64,000 bases of DNA from Edaphobacter bradus (lineage in GTDB: Bacteria; Acidobacteriota; Terriglobia; Terriglobales; Acidobacteriaceae). The position numbers were made by a program, and so were the translations under genes. Positions 16,675-24,616 of the stretch are shown here, one piece after another. Location: positions 1 through 64,000 of the forward strand of contig NZ_JAGSYF010000008.1 of the NCBI RefSeq assembly GCF_025685645.1, given 5' to 3'. The notes below the pieces were generated by a model that saw nothing but the letters and a program-made list of their open reading frames with translations, was not told the DNA's origin and searched no databases. Position 1 is the first letter of the stretch. Every line of letters begins with the position of its first letter.

Positions 16675-17760
16675 ATGCTTTGGAGAGGATTCCAGAAGCC
16701 CAAGCGCCTCGCAGTCGATGGCGAAACCATTACCGAGAAGTACGGCAAGTTCAGCGCGCAGCCCTTTGAGCGCGGCTTCGGCACAACGATCGGCAACGCG
16801 CTTCGCCGCACGCTGCTCTCGTCGATCGAGGGCGCGGCCGTGACCGCTGTTCGCATCGAGGGCGTGCTGCATGAGTTCCAGTCCATCACAGGCGTCGTTG
16901 AGGACGCGACCGACATCATCCTCAACCTGAAGCAGATTCCGTTCAAGCTGAACGGCGAAGGCCCCAAGGCCCTCTATCTGCGCGCGGACCAGGCCGGCGT
17001 CGTGACCTCCGGTTCCATCGAGGCCGACGGCGACGTCGAGATCCTCGATAAGGACGTTTACATCTGCACCATCTCCGAGGGCGGCAAGATCGACATGGAG
17101 ATGCGTCTGAAGCGTGGCCGCGGTTACATCTCGGCCGACAAGAACTTCGACGCGGACCTCGGCCTGGGCTTCATCCCGGTCGACAGCGTCCACTCGCCTG
17201 TCCGCAAGGTCAACTACCTCGTTGAGGCGGCCCGTCTCGGTCAGATCACCGACTACGACAAGCTGACGCTCGAGATCTGGACCAACGGCACCGTGTCTCC
17301 CGCTGATGCTCTCGGCCTCTCCGCCAAGCTGCTCAAGGACCACATGACGATCTTCATCAACTTCGAAGAGGAGATGGAGGCCGGTCAGGAGGGTGCGCAT
17401 GATGGCCCGGCGATTCGCAACGAGAACCTCAACCGCTCGGTCGAGGAGCTGGAGCTCTCGGTGCGCAGCTACAACTGCCTGAAGAACGCCAACATTGCCA
17501 CCATCGGCGAACTCATCCAGAAGACCGAAGCCGAGATGCTGAAGACCAAGAACTTCGGCCGCAAGTCGCTGAACGAGATCAAGGAGATCCTCGCGCAGAT
17601 GGGCCTGTCACTCGGCATGAAGATCGACGAGAACGGCAACCCGCAGCCTGGACCGACCTCGGTTCTTCCTGCCGCGACTCTCGCCGCCAGCTTCGGCAAC
17701 TTCGACGACGAGGACGACGAAGAAGACGACCTGCTTCCCAACGAGCAGGAAAACTTCTAA
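16675..17760 (+). CDS. rpoA: DNA-directed RNA polymerase subunit alpha
   Basis: 361 residues. The N-terminal domain with FERGFGTTIGNALRRTLLSS mediates dimerisation and beta/beta' assembly. The C-terminal domain (~residues 260-325) with SYNCLKNANIATIGELI and NFGRKSLNEIKEIL contacts UP elements and activators. An acidic tail, DDEDDEEDDLL, follows, longer than in E. coli (329 residues). Confidence 0.97.
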   Translation: MLWRGFQKPKRLAVDGETITEKYGKFSAQPFERGFGTTIGNALRRTLLSSIEGAAVTAVRIEGVLHEFQSITGVVEDATDIILNLKQIPFKLNGEGPKALYLRADQAGVVTSGSIEADGDVEILDKDVYICTISEGGKIDMEMRLKRGRGYISADKNFDADLGLGFIPVDSVHSPVRKVNYLVEAARLGQITDYDKLTLEIWTNGTVSPADALGLSAKLLKDHMTIFINFEEEMEAGQEGAHDGPAIRNENLNRSVEELELSVRSYNCLKNANIATIGELIQKTEAEMLKTKNFGRKSLNEIKEILAQMGLSLGMKIDENGNPQPGPTSVLPAATLAASFGNFDDEDDEEDDLLPNEQENF

Positions 17761-17773
17761 CTACAGGGTTCAG

Positions 17774-17807
17774 GGAGTAGGGCTAAGGCTTCAGCAAGCC
17801 CTGCTCC
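17774..17807 (+). other. Hairpin in the rpoA-rplQ spacer
   Basis: GGAGTAGGGCT (17774-17784) pairs with AGCCCTGCTCC (17797-17807) with one G-U pair and a 12-base loop. There is no following T-run, so simple termination is unlikely. It lies 60 bases before rplQ and could affect processing or relative expression of rplQ. Confidence 0.4.
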
Positions 17808-17866
17808 TGCCCACAAATCAATGCAATTCCGGTGCTCACAGAAGTGAGCTTCGAAGGAGATATAAA

Positions 17867-18352
17867 ATGCGCCACCGTAACGCTGGCTACAAACTTGGAC
17901 GAAACACATCTCACCGTCGTGCGGTGCTCCGCAGTCTGGTGACGTCGATCGTTCTCAACGACCGTATCGAAACCACCATCACCAAGGCCAAGGCCTCGCG
18001 CCCTCTGGTCGAGAAGATGATCACGCTGGGCAAGCGCGGCGACGTTCACGCACGCCGTCAGGCCGCCGCCTATCTCATGACGCCAGAGTCGGTGGACCGC
18101 CTCTTTGCCGTTGTCGCTCCGCGTTATGGCGCACGCAACGGCGGCTACAGCCGCATCACTCGCACCGGCGCTCGCAAGGGCGACGCTGCCGAGATGGCGT
18201 TCATCGAGCTGCTCGGTGCCGAGCAGGAGCTCAACGAGAAGGCGCAGAAGCGCGCCGAGACCCGCGCCAAGAAGCGTGAGGAGCTGCAGAAGCAGCTTGA
18301 GGAGCAGAACGCCGCGGCAGCCGCCGACGAGGCTCCGAAGTCGGAGGAGTAG
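17867..18352 (+). CDS. rplQ: 50S ribosomal protein L17
   Basis: 161 residues. The core MRHRNAGYKLGRNTSHRRAV with LRSLVTSIVLNDRIETT and NGGYSRITRTGARKGDAAEM is clearly L17. Residues ~120-161 form a charged helical tail rich in Glu, Lys and Ala, longer than in E. coli (127 residues). AAGGAGATATAAA precedes the ATG. Last gene of the superoperon. Confidence 0.97.
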   Translation: MRHRNAGYKLGRNTSHRRAVLRSLVTSIVLNDRIETTITKAKASRPLVEKMITLGKRGDVHARRQAAAYLMTPESVDRLFAVVAPRYGARNGGYSRITRTGARKGDAAEMAFIELLGAEQELNEKAQKRAETRAKKREELQKQLEEQNAAAAADEAPKSEE

Positions 18353-18384
18353 TAACACGCTCGATTCGGTCGAGCAAGCATTGC

Positions 18385-18424
18385 CAAGGGGCGCATTCCG
18401 ATGGATGCGCCCCTTGGTTTTTAT
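18385..18424 (+). terminator. Rho-independent terminator of the ribosomal superoperon
   Basis: CAAGGGGCGCAT (18385-18396) and ATGCGCCCCTTG (18405-18416) form a perfect 12-bp stem with an 8-base loop, followed by a T-rich tail. It lies 32 bases after the rplQ stop. Confidence 0.93.
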
Positions 18425-18534
18425 TGGCGTACTTCTTCACTCGCGATGCGGCTGCTCTGCTCGAGAATGCTCATGCCCAGGCGCGAGTTGATTCCGGGCT
18501 TCATGCTTGCGCATCTAAGGATTAGAGTAGTCAC

Positions 18535-18825
18535 GTGGCTAAGACAAAGGACATCCCGCTCACCGATCGCCAGTTCCGGCTCGTTGCACGGGCGCTGGCT
18601 GATCCCAGGCGGTACGAGATTCTCGAGCAGCTTGGCAAGATGGATGTCACCGCCTGCGAGAACATCCGCAGCTGTATGCCGATCAGCGCGCCAACGCTCT
18701 CTCACCACATGAAAGAACTTGAAAATGCCGGACTTGTTGAGGCGCAGCGGGAAGGCAAGTTCGTTCATTACACGCTTTGCCGCGACACTCTCAAGGCTTA
18801 TCTTGCTCGCCTGGCCGCGATCTAG
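18535..18825 (+). CDS. ArsR-family winged-helix transcriptional regulator
   Basis: 96 residues, start GTG 18535. It has a winged HTH with LADPRRYEILEQLG, the recognition helix SAPTLSHHMKELENAGLV and the wing EAQREGKFVHYTL, the ArsR/SmtB pattern. Two Cys (TACENIRSC) lie before the recognition helix, but a full metal site cannot be assigned. TAGAGT lies six bases before the GTG and no ribosome-binding site is present, so the message may be leaderless. The target is unknown and no obvious partner gene is adjacent. Confidence 0.85.
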   Translation: MAKTKDIPLTDRQFRLVARALADPRRYEILEQLGKMDVTACENIRSCMPISAPTLSHHMKELENAGLVEAQREGKFVHYTLCRDTLKAYLARLAAI

Positions 18826-18856
18826 AGGCGCGTACCGCTCAGGGCGCCTCTTTTGT
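18824..18856 (+). terminator. Terminator after the ArsR-type gene
   Basis: AGAGGCGC (18824-18831) and GCGCCTCT (18844-18851) form an 8-bp stem followed by TTTTGTTT. It overlaps the end of the regulator gene and also lies just beyond the stop of the convergent diguanylate cyclase gene. Confidence 0.85.
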
Positions 18857-18875
18857 TTGCCACAGATCTCTGAGC

Positions 18876-20321
18876 TTATCCGCTATGCACCATGACGCGG
18901 TTTTTGCCGGCGCGTTTGGCGGCGTAGAGGGCCTCGTCGGCCAGTTCGACGAGCTGGTAGCCGTTCTGAAGTGACTCGTTCATCGCGGCCATGCCCATGC
19001 TGATGGTGACAGGTTCGTTCTCCCACTCTTCGACGGCGATGCGCTGCATGAGGCGGCGCGCGAGGCCCATCGCGCTCTCTTCGCCGCTCTCCGGCAGCAG
19101 GACGACGAACTCTTCGCCGCCATAGCGGGCCGGGAGGTCAGGCAGCCTGACGGTGGTGCGCAGAATATTGCCCAGCCGGCGCAGCACGTCGTCGCCTGAC
19201 GCGTGGCCGAAGCGGTCGTTGATCTTCTTGAAGTTGTCGACGTCCATGAGCAGCACGGCGAGGTCGCGCTTGCGGCGGCGGGCCATGGAGAACTCCATGA
19301 CGAGGCGCTCTTCGAAGGCGCGGCGGTTGCGCAGGCCAGTGAGTTCGTCGGTGACGGCGAGCCGGCGGAGCTGGTCGTTGGCGTCTTCGAGCTCCTGGTG
19401 GTAGCGCTCGAGCTCGGACTTCTGGGCCACGTCGTCGGTGACGTCCACGGCGACGCCAGCCAGCAGAACATTTCCTGCCGAGTCGTGGCAGGGGAACTTA
19501 TACGAACGCAGCGTGCTGATCTTGCCGTCGGTGCCGCGGATCTGCTCTTCGGTTTCGACGATGCCGCCGCCGGCCATGACCTCGAGATCATGAGTTCGGA
19601 CCGACTTGATCGTGCGCTGCCAGAGCTGCTCGTCGCTGCGGCCGAGCCAGGAGTATTCGCTGATGCCGAAGCGGTGGGCAAAGGCGCGGTTGTAGAAGAG
19701 CAGACGGCCCGCAGCGTCCTTGATATAGCTGAGGAACGGGCTGGCGTTCATGAAGGCGCGGAAGAGCTCTTCGCTGGCGCGCAGGTTTGCGCCAGCCTTC
19801 TCTTTTTCAATCAGCGCCTGGTCGAGCGCGCCGCGCTGCATCTTGAGCTCAAGCCGCGCGGCGGCCTGCCGGGAGAGAACCTCGAGCACCTGCGCCTGGT
19901 CGGCCGTGAGGATGCGCGGTGTCAGGTCAAGAACCGAGAAAGTTCCGAGGACGTGGCCGTCGGCGGTCACGATCGGAGTACCGGCATAGAAGCGGAGCGG
20001 CGGGTCGCCGGTGACCAGAGGATTGGTTCCGAAGCGGTTGTCGAGCAGGGCGTCCTTTACGACAAACAAGCCCTGCTGGCGCACGGCGTGGGCACAGAAG
20101 GCGATCTCGCGGGGAGTCTCGCCGAGCTTGAAGAGATCGGAGGCCCGGACCCACTGCTGCCGCTCGTCAAGAAGCGTGACAAGGCCGATCGGCGTGCCGC
20201 AGAGAGAGGCGGCCAGGCGCGTCAGCTCTTCACACTCCGCCTCTGGATGCGAATCCAGGAGTTCCCGTGTCCACAAAGCCCACAGTTTGGCTGTGCCATT
20301 TTCAGACCGCCGAAAGCTCAT
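18876..20321 (-). CDS. Diguanylate cyclase with GAF and PAS sensor domains
   Basis: 481 residues, no membrane segment, so cytosolic. A GAF domain (~20-165) is followed by a PAS domain with PAC (~185-305) and a C-terminal GGDEF domain (~320-478). The active site is RYGGEEF, and an RxxD inhibitory site (RLPD) lies five residues before it, so product feedback by c-di-GMP is expected. The MDVDNFKKINDRFGHASGDDV stretch is the substrate and metal-binding region. The ligands of GAF and PAS are unknown. Confidence 0.92.
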   Translation of the reverse strand: MSFRRSENGTAKLWALWTRELLDSHPEAECEELTRLAASLCGTPIGLVTLLDERQQWVRASDLFKLGETPREIAFCAHAVRQQGLFVVKDALLDNRFGTNPLVTGDPPLRFYAGTPIVTADGHVLGTFSVLDLTPRILTADQAQVLEVLSRQAAARLELKMQRGALDQALIEKEKAGANLRASEELFRAFMNASPFLSYIKDAAGRLLFYNRAFAHRFGISEYSWLGRSDEQLWQRTIKSVRTHDLEVMAGGGIVETEEQIRGTDGKISTLRSYKFPCHDSAGNVLLAGVAVDVTDDVAQKSELERYHQELEDANDQLRRLAVTDELTGLRNRRAFEERLVMEFSMARRRKRDLAVLLMDVDNFKKINDRFGHASGDDVLRRLGNILRTTVRLPDLPARYGGEEFVVLLPESGEESAMGLARRLMQRIAVEEWENEPVTISMGMAAMNESLQNGYQLVELADEALYAAKRAGKNRVMVHSG

Positions 20322-20833
20322 CTGTCACCGTAAAGTACTAGGTAGCATACCTGCACGAAGGTCGTAAGACTAATGGTTTTTTGCTCTCCCTTTCACGAAG
20401 GTAACTGTCTCCATTCGGGCGGCTTCGTGCGTCGCCGGGGAGGATTGCGGCGAACGGGGTCGCAGATGTGCTCCCTTATGAGGCAACGGACGATGGGGGT
20501 GGGTCAATCACCCAAATCGGCTATGACTAAAGTGCAAACCACTATCTATCAGTGATTTGGCTGACCGCAGGACTGGAGGCACCCTCCACCCGGGAAAATA
20601 CCGATGAAATGGATACCCCTCCCCCTGTTGCTTGCCCTATGTCATTTATTATCAGCCGCTTATTGTGCTTATTGTATTCTGTTCTCGCAAAATATGCATT
20701 CGTAACGGTTTACCCGCAAAATATTCATATATATATAGATGACTTGCCGGTGAGGTCGCTGCTTTCGGACGACTCAGATTCAACAACTTACGTTTGCGTC
20801 TGGTTCAAAATATTCATTTTATTGGGCTTAAAG
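20322..20833. other. Non-coding stretch with an AT-rich island and three short direct repeats
   Basis: No convincing gene is seen. From about 20630 to 20830 the DNA becomes markedly AT-rich. CAAAATATGCAT (20688-20699) and two copies of CAAAATATTCAT (20717-20728, 20806-20817) form a family of 12-bp direct repeats. They could be binding sites or remains of acquired DNA. The element at 20834-20960 follows directly. Confidence 0.4.
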
Positions 20834-20960
20834 GCGAAAGCCCCGGAAGGTCTTCGGGGCTTTTCGCTCTTGGTTCTATTTTAGCAAAGTAGTGGAAACC
20901 ACTCTGCCACTCGGAAGTTGTTTGTTTTTATTGGGTTGAGTGGTTTGGGGGCTTGACAGG
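20834..20960 (-). repeat. Copy A of a ~125-nt conserved 3' element (candidate small RNA or mobile repeat)
   Basis: Read on the - strand it begins with a 26-bp core (20935-20960) identical to 54674-54699. Next come a small stem AGTGG/CCACT (20891-20911), an extended -10-like TGCTAAAAT (20878-20886) and a GC-rich hairpin (20836-20866). The order and most bases match copy B at 54674-54799. It lies 40 bases 3' of the 58-residue membrane gene, in the same orientation. Confidence 0.75.
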
Positions 20961-21000
20961 ATCTTCAGCGTAGGCCCGACGGCCGCTAATCATAGGCGGG

Positions 21001-21177
21001 CTAGTGTTTGATGAGCCACATGAGCCAGCTTGCGGCGATGGTTCCGAAGACGAAGAGGGCGAAGCAGAAGGCGCCGAAGCGGAACATCAGGCGCGGCTCT
21101 GAGCGCTGCGTGATGCCGAAGACCACCGAGGTGAAGAGGGAGAAGAGGAGCACGGCTCCAAAGTGAGAGATGGTCAT
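21001..21177 (-). CDS. Small membrane protein, 58 residues
   Basis: Translated by hand: it begins MTISHFGAVLLFSLFTSVVF and ends ASWLMWLIKH. Two hydrophobic segments (about residues 6-22 and 33-54) flank a short polar loop with TQRSEPR. Its ATG overlaps the TGA of the upstream gene (ATGA at 21177-21174), so the two are translationally coupled. No family is recognised. Confidence 0.75.
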   Translation of the reverse strand: MTISHFGAVLLFSLFTSVVFGITQRSEPRLMFRFGAFCFALFVFGTIAASWLMWLIKH

Positions 21178-21584
21178 GAGGGCTTTCTCCCGTTGGCGAG
21201 GGAGTGTGCATCGACGGCGGCCATGATGTTGAGCAGGCCGGCGACGACGATGAACTTCGTTCCGTAGTCGGCGATGGCCACCTGGACGGAGGCCTGGCCG
21301 AGATCGAAGACGCGGGCGATGACGTAGAGCAGCCCGGTTCCGACATCACCGGCGAAGTTCAGCATGTCGAGGATCTCGGCGGTCGTGGGGGAGTAGATCT
21401 TTCCCTTGAGCGCGAGGCCGATGAGGAACATCGAGACGATGGAGACGAAGATCAGCGAGCCGCGAATCCACTTGCGAAGAAGGAAGTGACCAGCGCCGGG
21501 GACGAGCCATCCGGCGATCAGCGCGAGCGCGGGCAGGGCAGAGGATTGTGCGGCGCGCGCCGCTGCGGGAGGGGTGGTGGCCAT
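21174..21584 (-). CDS. Membrane protein of unknown function (DUF6677/TM2-like)
   Basis: 136 residues from the ATG giving MATTPPAAARAAQSS; the open frame extends 22 codons further without support. Hydrophobic segments occur around residues 19-35 (ALPALALIAGWLVPGAGHFLL), 43-60, 80-95 and 108-125. The motif GWLVPGAGHFLLRKWIRG resembles TM2/DUF6677-type proteins of Acidobacteriota; this is recognition by eye. Coupled to the following 58-residue membrane gene. Confidence 0.75.
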   Translation of the reverse strand: MATTPPAAARAAQSSALPALALIAGWLVPGAGHFLLRKWIRGSLIFVSIVSMFLIGLALKGKIYSPTTAEILDMLNFAGDVGTGLLYVIARVFDLGQASVQVAIADYGTKFIVVAGLLNIMAAVDAHSLANGRKPS

Positions 21585-21665
21585 ATCCAGATTTGATGAT
21601 ATCAGGTGGGAATTCAGTCGTCGCTGTGGGGTCCTGGCAGCGCAAGGCAAGATGCGATGGCCGCG

Positions 21666-22871
21666 CTAAATGCGGAGCAGTTCAGTCTGGATGCGGCCGG
21701 TGACGTCCGCTTTGCCGGGGCGAGTGATCATGTTGACCTCGCTGCGGATACCAAACTCGCCGGGGAAGTAGAGGCCGGGCTCGACGGAGAAGCAGGTGTT
21801 GGGGAGGATGAGGCGGGTGTCGTGGGTCTCGAGGTTGTCGAGGTGCGCGCCGTTGCCGTGGAGGTCGGTCGCGATGTTGTGGCCGGTCCGGTGGGTGAAC
21901 CAGTCGGCCAGGCCGGCGTTGCGAATGACGGCGCGGGAGGCGTCGTCGGCCTCGAAGCCTGCGATGGGAGTGTTAGTGCTGAAAGCTTGTTGCACGCGGG
22001 CGATCGCGGCGTCGCGGGCGTCGCGGACGGTGGTGAAGATGTGGTGCTCGCGCTCGGTGGGGGAGCGGTCGACGGCGCCGGTCCAGGTGATGTCGTACCA
22101 GACGGCTCCGGGGTTGTTGGCGAGCTTCGACCATATATCGATGAGGACGAAGTCGCCGCGGCGGATAGGCTTCGAGGTGGCCGCAGTGGGCACGTAGTGT
22201 GAGTCGGCGGAGTTTGGCCCGACGGAGACGTTGGGGCCGAACTCGGTGACCATGCCTTCGCGCTCGATGGCTCGCTGGAGGAATTCGACGATGGCGAACT
22301 CGTGCGCATCGGGTGAGTTGGCACGGACGCGGGAGCCGATCTCGTGCCAGCCCTCGGCGAGGATGGCGTCGAGCTTTCGCTGGGCCTCGTAGTGCGTGGC
22401 GATCTGGGATTCGGTGAGGACGGCTTCGAAGTGGCTGACGAGGTCGGCGGAGGTGACGATCTCTTTCTTGAAGGAGCGGAGCAGCTCAATGGTGCCGGCG
22501 TCGACGAGCGAGACGTACATGATGGCGTTGTTGGGCGAGTACTGCATGGCGATCTTCGTCGCGCCATCGAGCATCGCTTTGAGCCTGGATTCAAGCTCCT
22601 GCCAGGAGGAGTATTGGTCTTTCGGGCCGGGCAGGGCGTCGAGCTTGTGCGACTCGATGCGGTGGACCAATTTTTTAGGCTCGCCCTGTGCAGGGATGAA
22701 GTAGTACCAGCGGCGGGTGATGTGTCCACCGGGGATGCCGAGGATGCGGTAGGCGAGGGGGTCGCGGTTGTGGTGGTCGTAGAAGAGCCAGCCGTCGAGT
22801 TTCTGTTCGCGGAGGGCGGATTGGATAGCTGCCAGGTCCATGGTTGTGCTCTCAATTGCGGTCTGGTTCAT
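21666..22871 (-). CDS. M24 family metallopeptidase (Xaa-Pro aminopeptidase-like)
   Basis: 401 residues. ATG 22871 is chosen because a strong GGGGAGGGGG lies before it; an in-frame start 14 codons earlier lacks one. The N-terminal creatinase-type domain (~1-160) precedes a pita-bread domain with the metal ligands Asp (FVLIDIWSK, VWYDITW), His (HRTGHNIATDLHGNG), Glu (FSVEPGLYF) and Glu (IRSEVNM). Likely a cytosolic dipeptidase or aminopeptidase acting before proline. It is monocistronic. Confidence 0.88.
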   Translation of the reverse strand: MNQTAIESTTMDLAAIQSALREQKLDGWLFYDHHNRDPLAYRILGIPGGHITRRWYYFIPAQGEPKKLVHRIESHKLDALPGPKDQYSSWQELESRLKAMLDGATKIAMQYSPNNAIMYVSLVDAGTIELLRSFKKEIVTSADLVSHFEAVLTESQIATHYEAQRKLDAILAEGWHEIGSRVRANSPDAHEFAIVEFLQRAIEREGMVTEFGPNVSVGPNSADSHYVPTAATSKPIRRGDFVLIDIWSKLANNPGAVWYDITWTGAVDRSPTEREHHIFTTVRDARDAAIARVQQAFSTNTPIAGFEADDASRAVIRNAGLADWFTHRTGHNIATDLHGNGAHLDNLETHDTRLILPNTCFSVEPGLYFPGEFGIRSEVNMITRPGKADVTGRIQTELLRI

Positions 22872-22970
22872 GGTAACCCCCTCCCCCGTACTTATTTGTG
22901 CAAAGTCTTCCATCCATAGACTTTAGGTCTGGACTTCGTGCGCACGTCTGTTGCCAAACGGCTTAGAAGA

Positions 22971-23004
22971 AGAAGGCCCGGCGCCTTGGCCGGGCCTTCT
23001 TTTC
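22971..23004. terminator. Strong hairpin with T-rich flank
   Basis: AGAAGGCCCGGC (22971-22982) and GCCGGGCCTTCT (22989-23000) form a perfect 12-bp stem, followed on the + strand by TTTCT. On the - strand it lies about 165 bases past the ABM-like gene and 100 bases before the M24 gene, so it probably insulates the two, though its T-run favours the + direction. Confidence 0.6.
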
Positions 23005-23057
23005 TCCTTGATTTAAGGGTATCAGGGGTGTCAAGGATTTGGTGTGGAAAATGGCAA

Positions 23058-23160
23058 CCCTTGTGTATGTCAGAAGCAACAGCGGGTTTGATAGGGCTGG
23101 GACGGATTTCATTCCCACCCTTGTCGCGATGAGACTGCGACAAGGATGGGGCACCCGCGC
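23058..23160. repeat. Intergenic GGGTGCCCCATCC-type repeat, copy 1
   Basis: CATTCCCACCCTT and AAGGATGGGGCACCC flank a short internal palindrome, and GGACGGATT precedes them. The same blocks in the same order, but inverted, occur at 53250-53300, with a shorter loop. This is a dispersed intergenic repeat of unknown role. Confidence 0.65.
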
Positions 23161-23167
23161 AGGGGAG

Positions 23168-23500
23168 TCAAGGTTTGCTGTGGAGATTCATCGGTTCGAA
23201 GTGCGAGAACATCTTCTGGAACTCGGCGATATTGGATGGGACCTCGTAGGTGCATACGTCTTCGAAGTGCTTCCAGAGTAGCTGGACGGTGGGGTTGTGG
23301 TGGGCGGCGTCGATGGCCTCCTGCGAAACCCACTCGAAGACCTCGACGATGGTTCCGTCGGAGGTGCGCATCACGATTGGAGGACGGTCGGTGATGAGGC
23401 ATAAGGCTCGGAGCGGCGAGAGGTGGTTGCGGACCAGCGTAAGCAGGGCGTCTTCACATCCGGGACGCGGCTTATAGCAGGCTACTGAGATTGAGCCCAT
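23168..23500 (-). CDS. Small conserved protein, possibly ABM-like dimeric alpha/beta barrel
   Basis: 110 residues with GGAGG six bases before the ATG. The pattern MGSISVACYKPRPGCEDALL, then VEVFEWVSQEAIDAAHHNP and VQLLWKHFEDVC, fits the antibiotic-biosynthesis-monooxygenase-type fold (beta-alpha-beta-beta-alpha). No catalytic residue can be named. It stands alone. Confidence 0.65.
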   Translation of the reverse strand: MGSISVACYKPRPGCEDALLTLVRNHLSPLRALCLITDRPPIVMRTSDGTIVEVFEWVSQEAIDAAHHNPTVQLLWKHFEDVCTYEVPSNIAEFQKMFSHFEPMNLHSKP

Positions 23501-23559
23501 GGGTGCCTCCGTAGTTTTGCGAGAGTATACGCTGGCTCATGCTTGGGCATCTGCGGCTG

Positions 23560-23760
23560 GGAAGGGAAGTCAGTCGTTTCGTGCTTTGCACTCCGCTCCG
23601 GCCTTCAGCAGAGCGGTACGCCGGCTTTTTTCGGCATCCTTCGACTTTGCTCAGGACAAGCTCTGAAGCCGTGCCCATAAGCAGGGCGGATCGCGCTTGC
23701 GCGCGATTGCCCCACATCTGGCGATGAAGCCGCCAGCTATGGGGCACCCGATTGTCGTGG
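23560..23760. repeat. Intergenic repeat fragments, copy 2
   Basis: Contains CCTTCGACTTTGCTCAGGA (from 23637), a relative of the CCTGAGCGAAGTCGAA block near 53190, and a palindrome from CCCCACATCTGGC to a final ATGGGGCACCC (ending about 23754). No coding potential is apparent. Confidence 0.5.
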
Positions 23761-23769
23761 TGGTACGGT

Positions 23770-23990
23770 CAGATGAGGGCCACCCGTCCGCGACTCTGGA
23801 CCTATGTGCGCGATGATCTTCCCGCAGGCGACACAACTGCCCCTGCCGTGTGGTTCGCCTACTCGGAAGGCTCAATGGTCTCGATCCGGAACTCTATTTG
23901 CGTCATGTGCTCGAAGGCATCGCCGATCATCCCATCAGCCGCATCCACGAGCTTCTGCCTGGAACCTCGCCGCACTCCCAGCCATGTTAG
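23770..23990 (+). pseudogene. IS66-family transposase remnant with internal deletion
   Basis: The first part translates as RATRPRLWTYVRDDLPAGD and continues TTAPAVWFAYS, the IS66 TnpC catalytic-core segment. After about 30 bases, in another frame, comes LNGLDPELYLRHVLEGIADH and PISRIHELLPGT, the TnpC C terminus. In intact transposases these segments are roughly 150-200 residues apart, so a large internal deletion plus frame change is inferred. No intact copy or IS66 end is visible nearby. Confidence 0.8.
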
Positions 23991-23992
23991 CT

Positions 23993-24029
23993 AATCTCAA
24001 GTGTCCACTTGAGATTTTGATGGACACTT
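23993..24029. other. Two overlapping inverted repeats next to the IS66 remnant
   Basis: AATCTCAAG-TGTCCA-CTTGAGATT (23993-24016) is a perfect 9-bp inverted repeat. AAGTGTCCA (23999-24007) also pairs with TGGACACTT (24021-24029). The two hairpins exclude each other. TGTCCA next to such repeats suggests an insertion-sequence end, but no transposase of that type adjoins it. Confidence 0.5.
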
Positions 24030-24126
24030 AGTCTTCTTGAGAAATCTCCCTCCCACACTACGTCAACACGGTGCTGGCATACGCTTACTCCCTACAAGAA
24101 CGGCGCACGTTCGGTGAGAAAGCCTG

Positions 24127-24560
24127 CTAGTGGCCTGCAACCGTGAGATTGATGCGCTCCGCAGGGAAGAAATCGCCGCGTGGTCCGCCGCTTCCGTTGG
24201 ATTGCAGGACGCCGGTCTGAGTCATTTGAAACAACCCCGGCGTGCCGGTTGGGACTCCGAAGTTGGCATTAAGCGGGCCCGCGGCTGTTGAGTTGATGGC
24301 GACGAACCTTACCGCTCCCGGGTTGGAGATCAAGAGCTGCACCAGGTCGGGCAAAGGTGCGCCTAGCGCGCTGTTAATGAACACCAAGTGGAGAAGGCAC
24401 TTGCCCACCCCTGCCTGCGCCCCCCTGCCACGTTTGTGGGGGTGTTGCCGAATAGCGTCATCAGGTCTGGTGGGAAGTCGGTCACATACACGAAGGCGTT
24501 CGTATGCACCAAAACGGTGACCTCCGCCGTCCCGTCGTCGAGAGGCCGCTCAATAACAAC
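24127..24560 (-). pseudogene. Decayed gene of unknown function
   Basis: On the - strand an upstream segment reading VTVLVHTNAFVYVTDFPPDL and MTLFGNTPTNV breaks near 24400, and a second frame continues LPDLVQLLISNPGAVRFVAI to FFPAERINLTVAGH before a stop at 24127. The two look like one coding sequence split by a frameshift and lacking its 5' end, because the infB terminator lies directly upstream. I do not recognise the family. Confidence 0.35.
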
Positions 24561-24565
24561 AAGGC

Positions 24566-24596
24566 AGAAAAAGGCCGGGATTGCTCCCGGCCTTTC
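24566..24596 (-). terminator. Terminator of the rimP-nusA-infB operon
   Basis: On the - strand AAGGCCGGGA, loop GCAA and TCCCGGCCTT form a 10-bp stem followed by TTTTTC. It lies about 20 bases after the infB stop. Confidence 0.9.
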
Positions 24597-24616
24597 GTGT
24601 TGAGGTTGGTTGCCGA

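Noticed and set aside
20552..20884. 110-codon + strand frame in the AT-rich island
   Set aside because: It starts at a GTG without a ribosome-binding site, runs through the hairpin of the repeat element and has no recognisable fold or codon bias.
20990..21349. 119-codon - strand frame overlapping the two small membrane genes
   Set aside because: Ser/Pro-rich out-of-frame translation; the two coupled membrane proteins explain the strand better.
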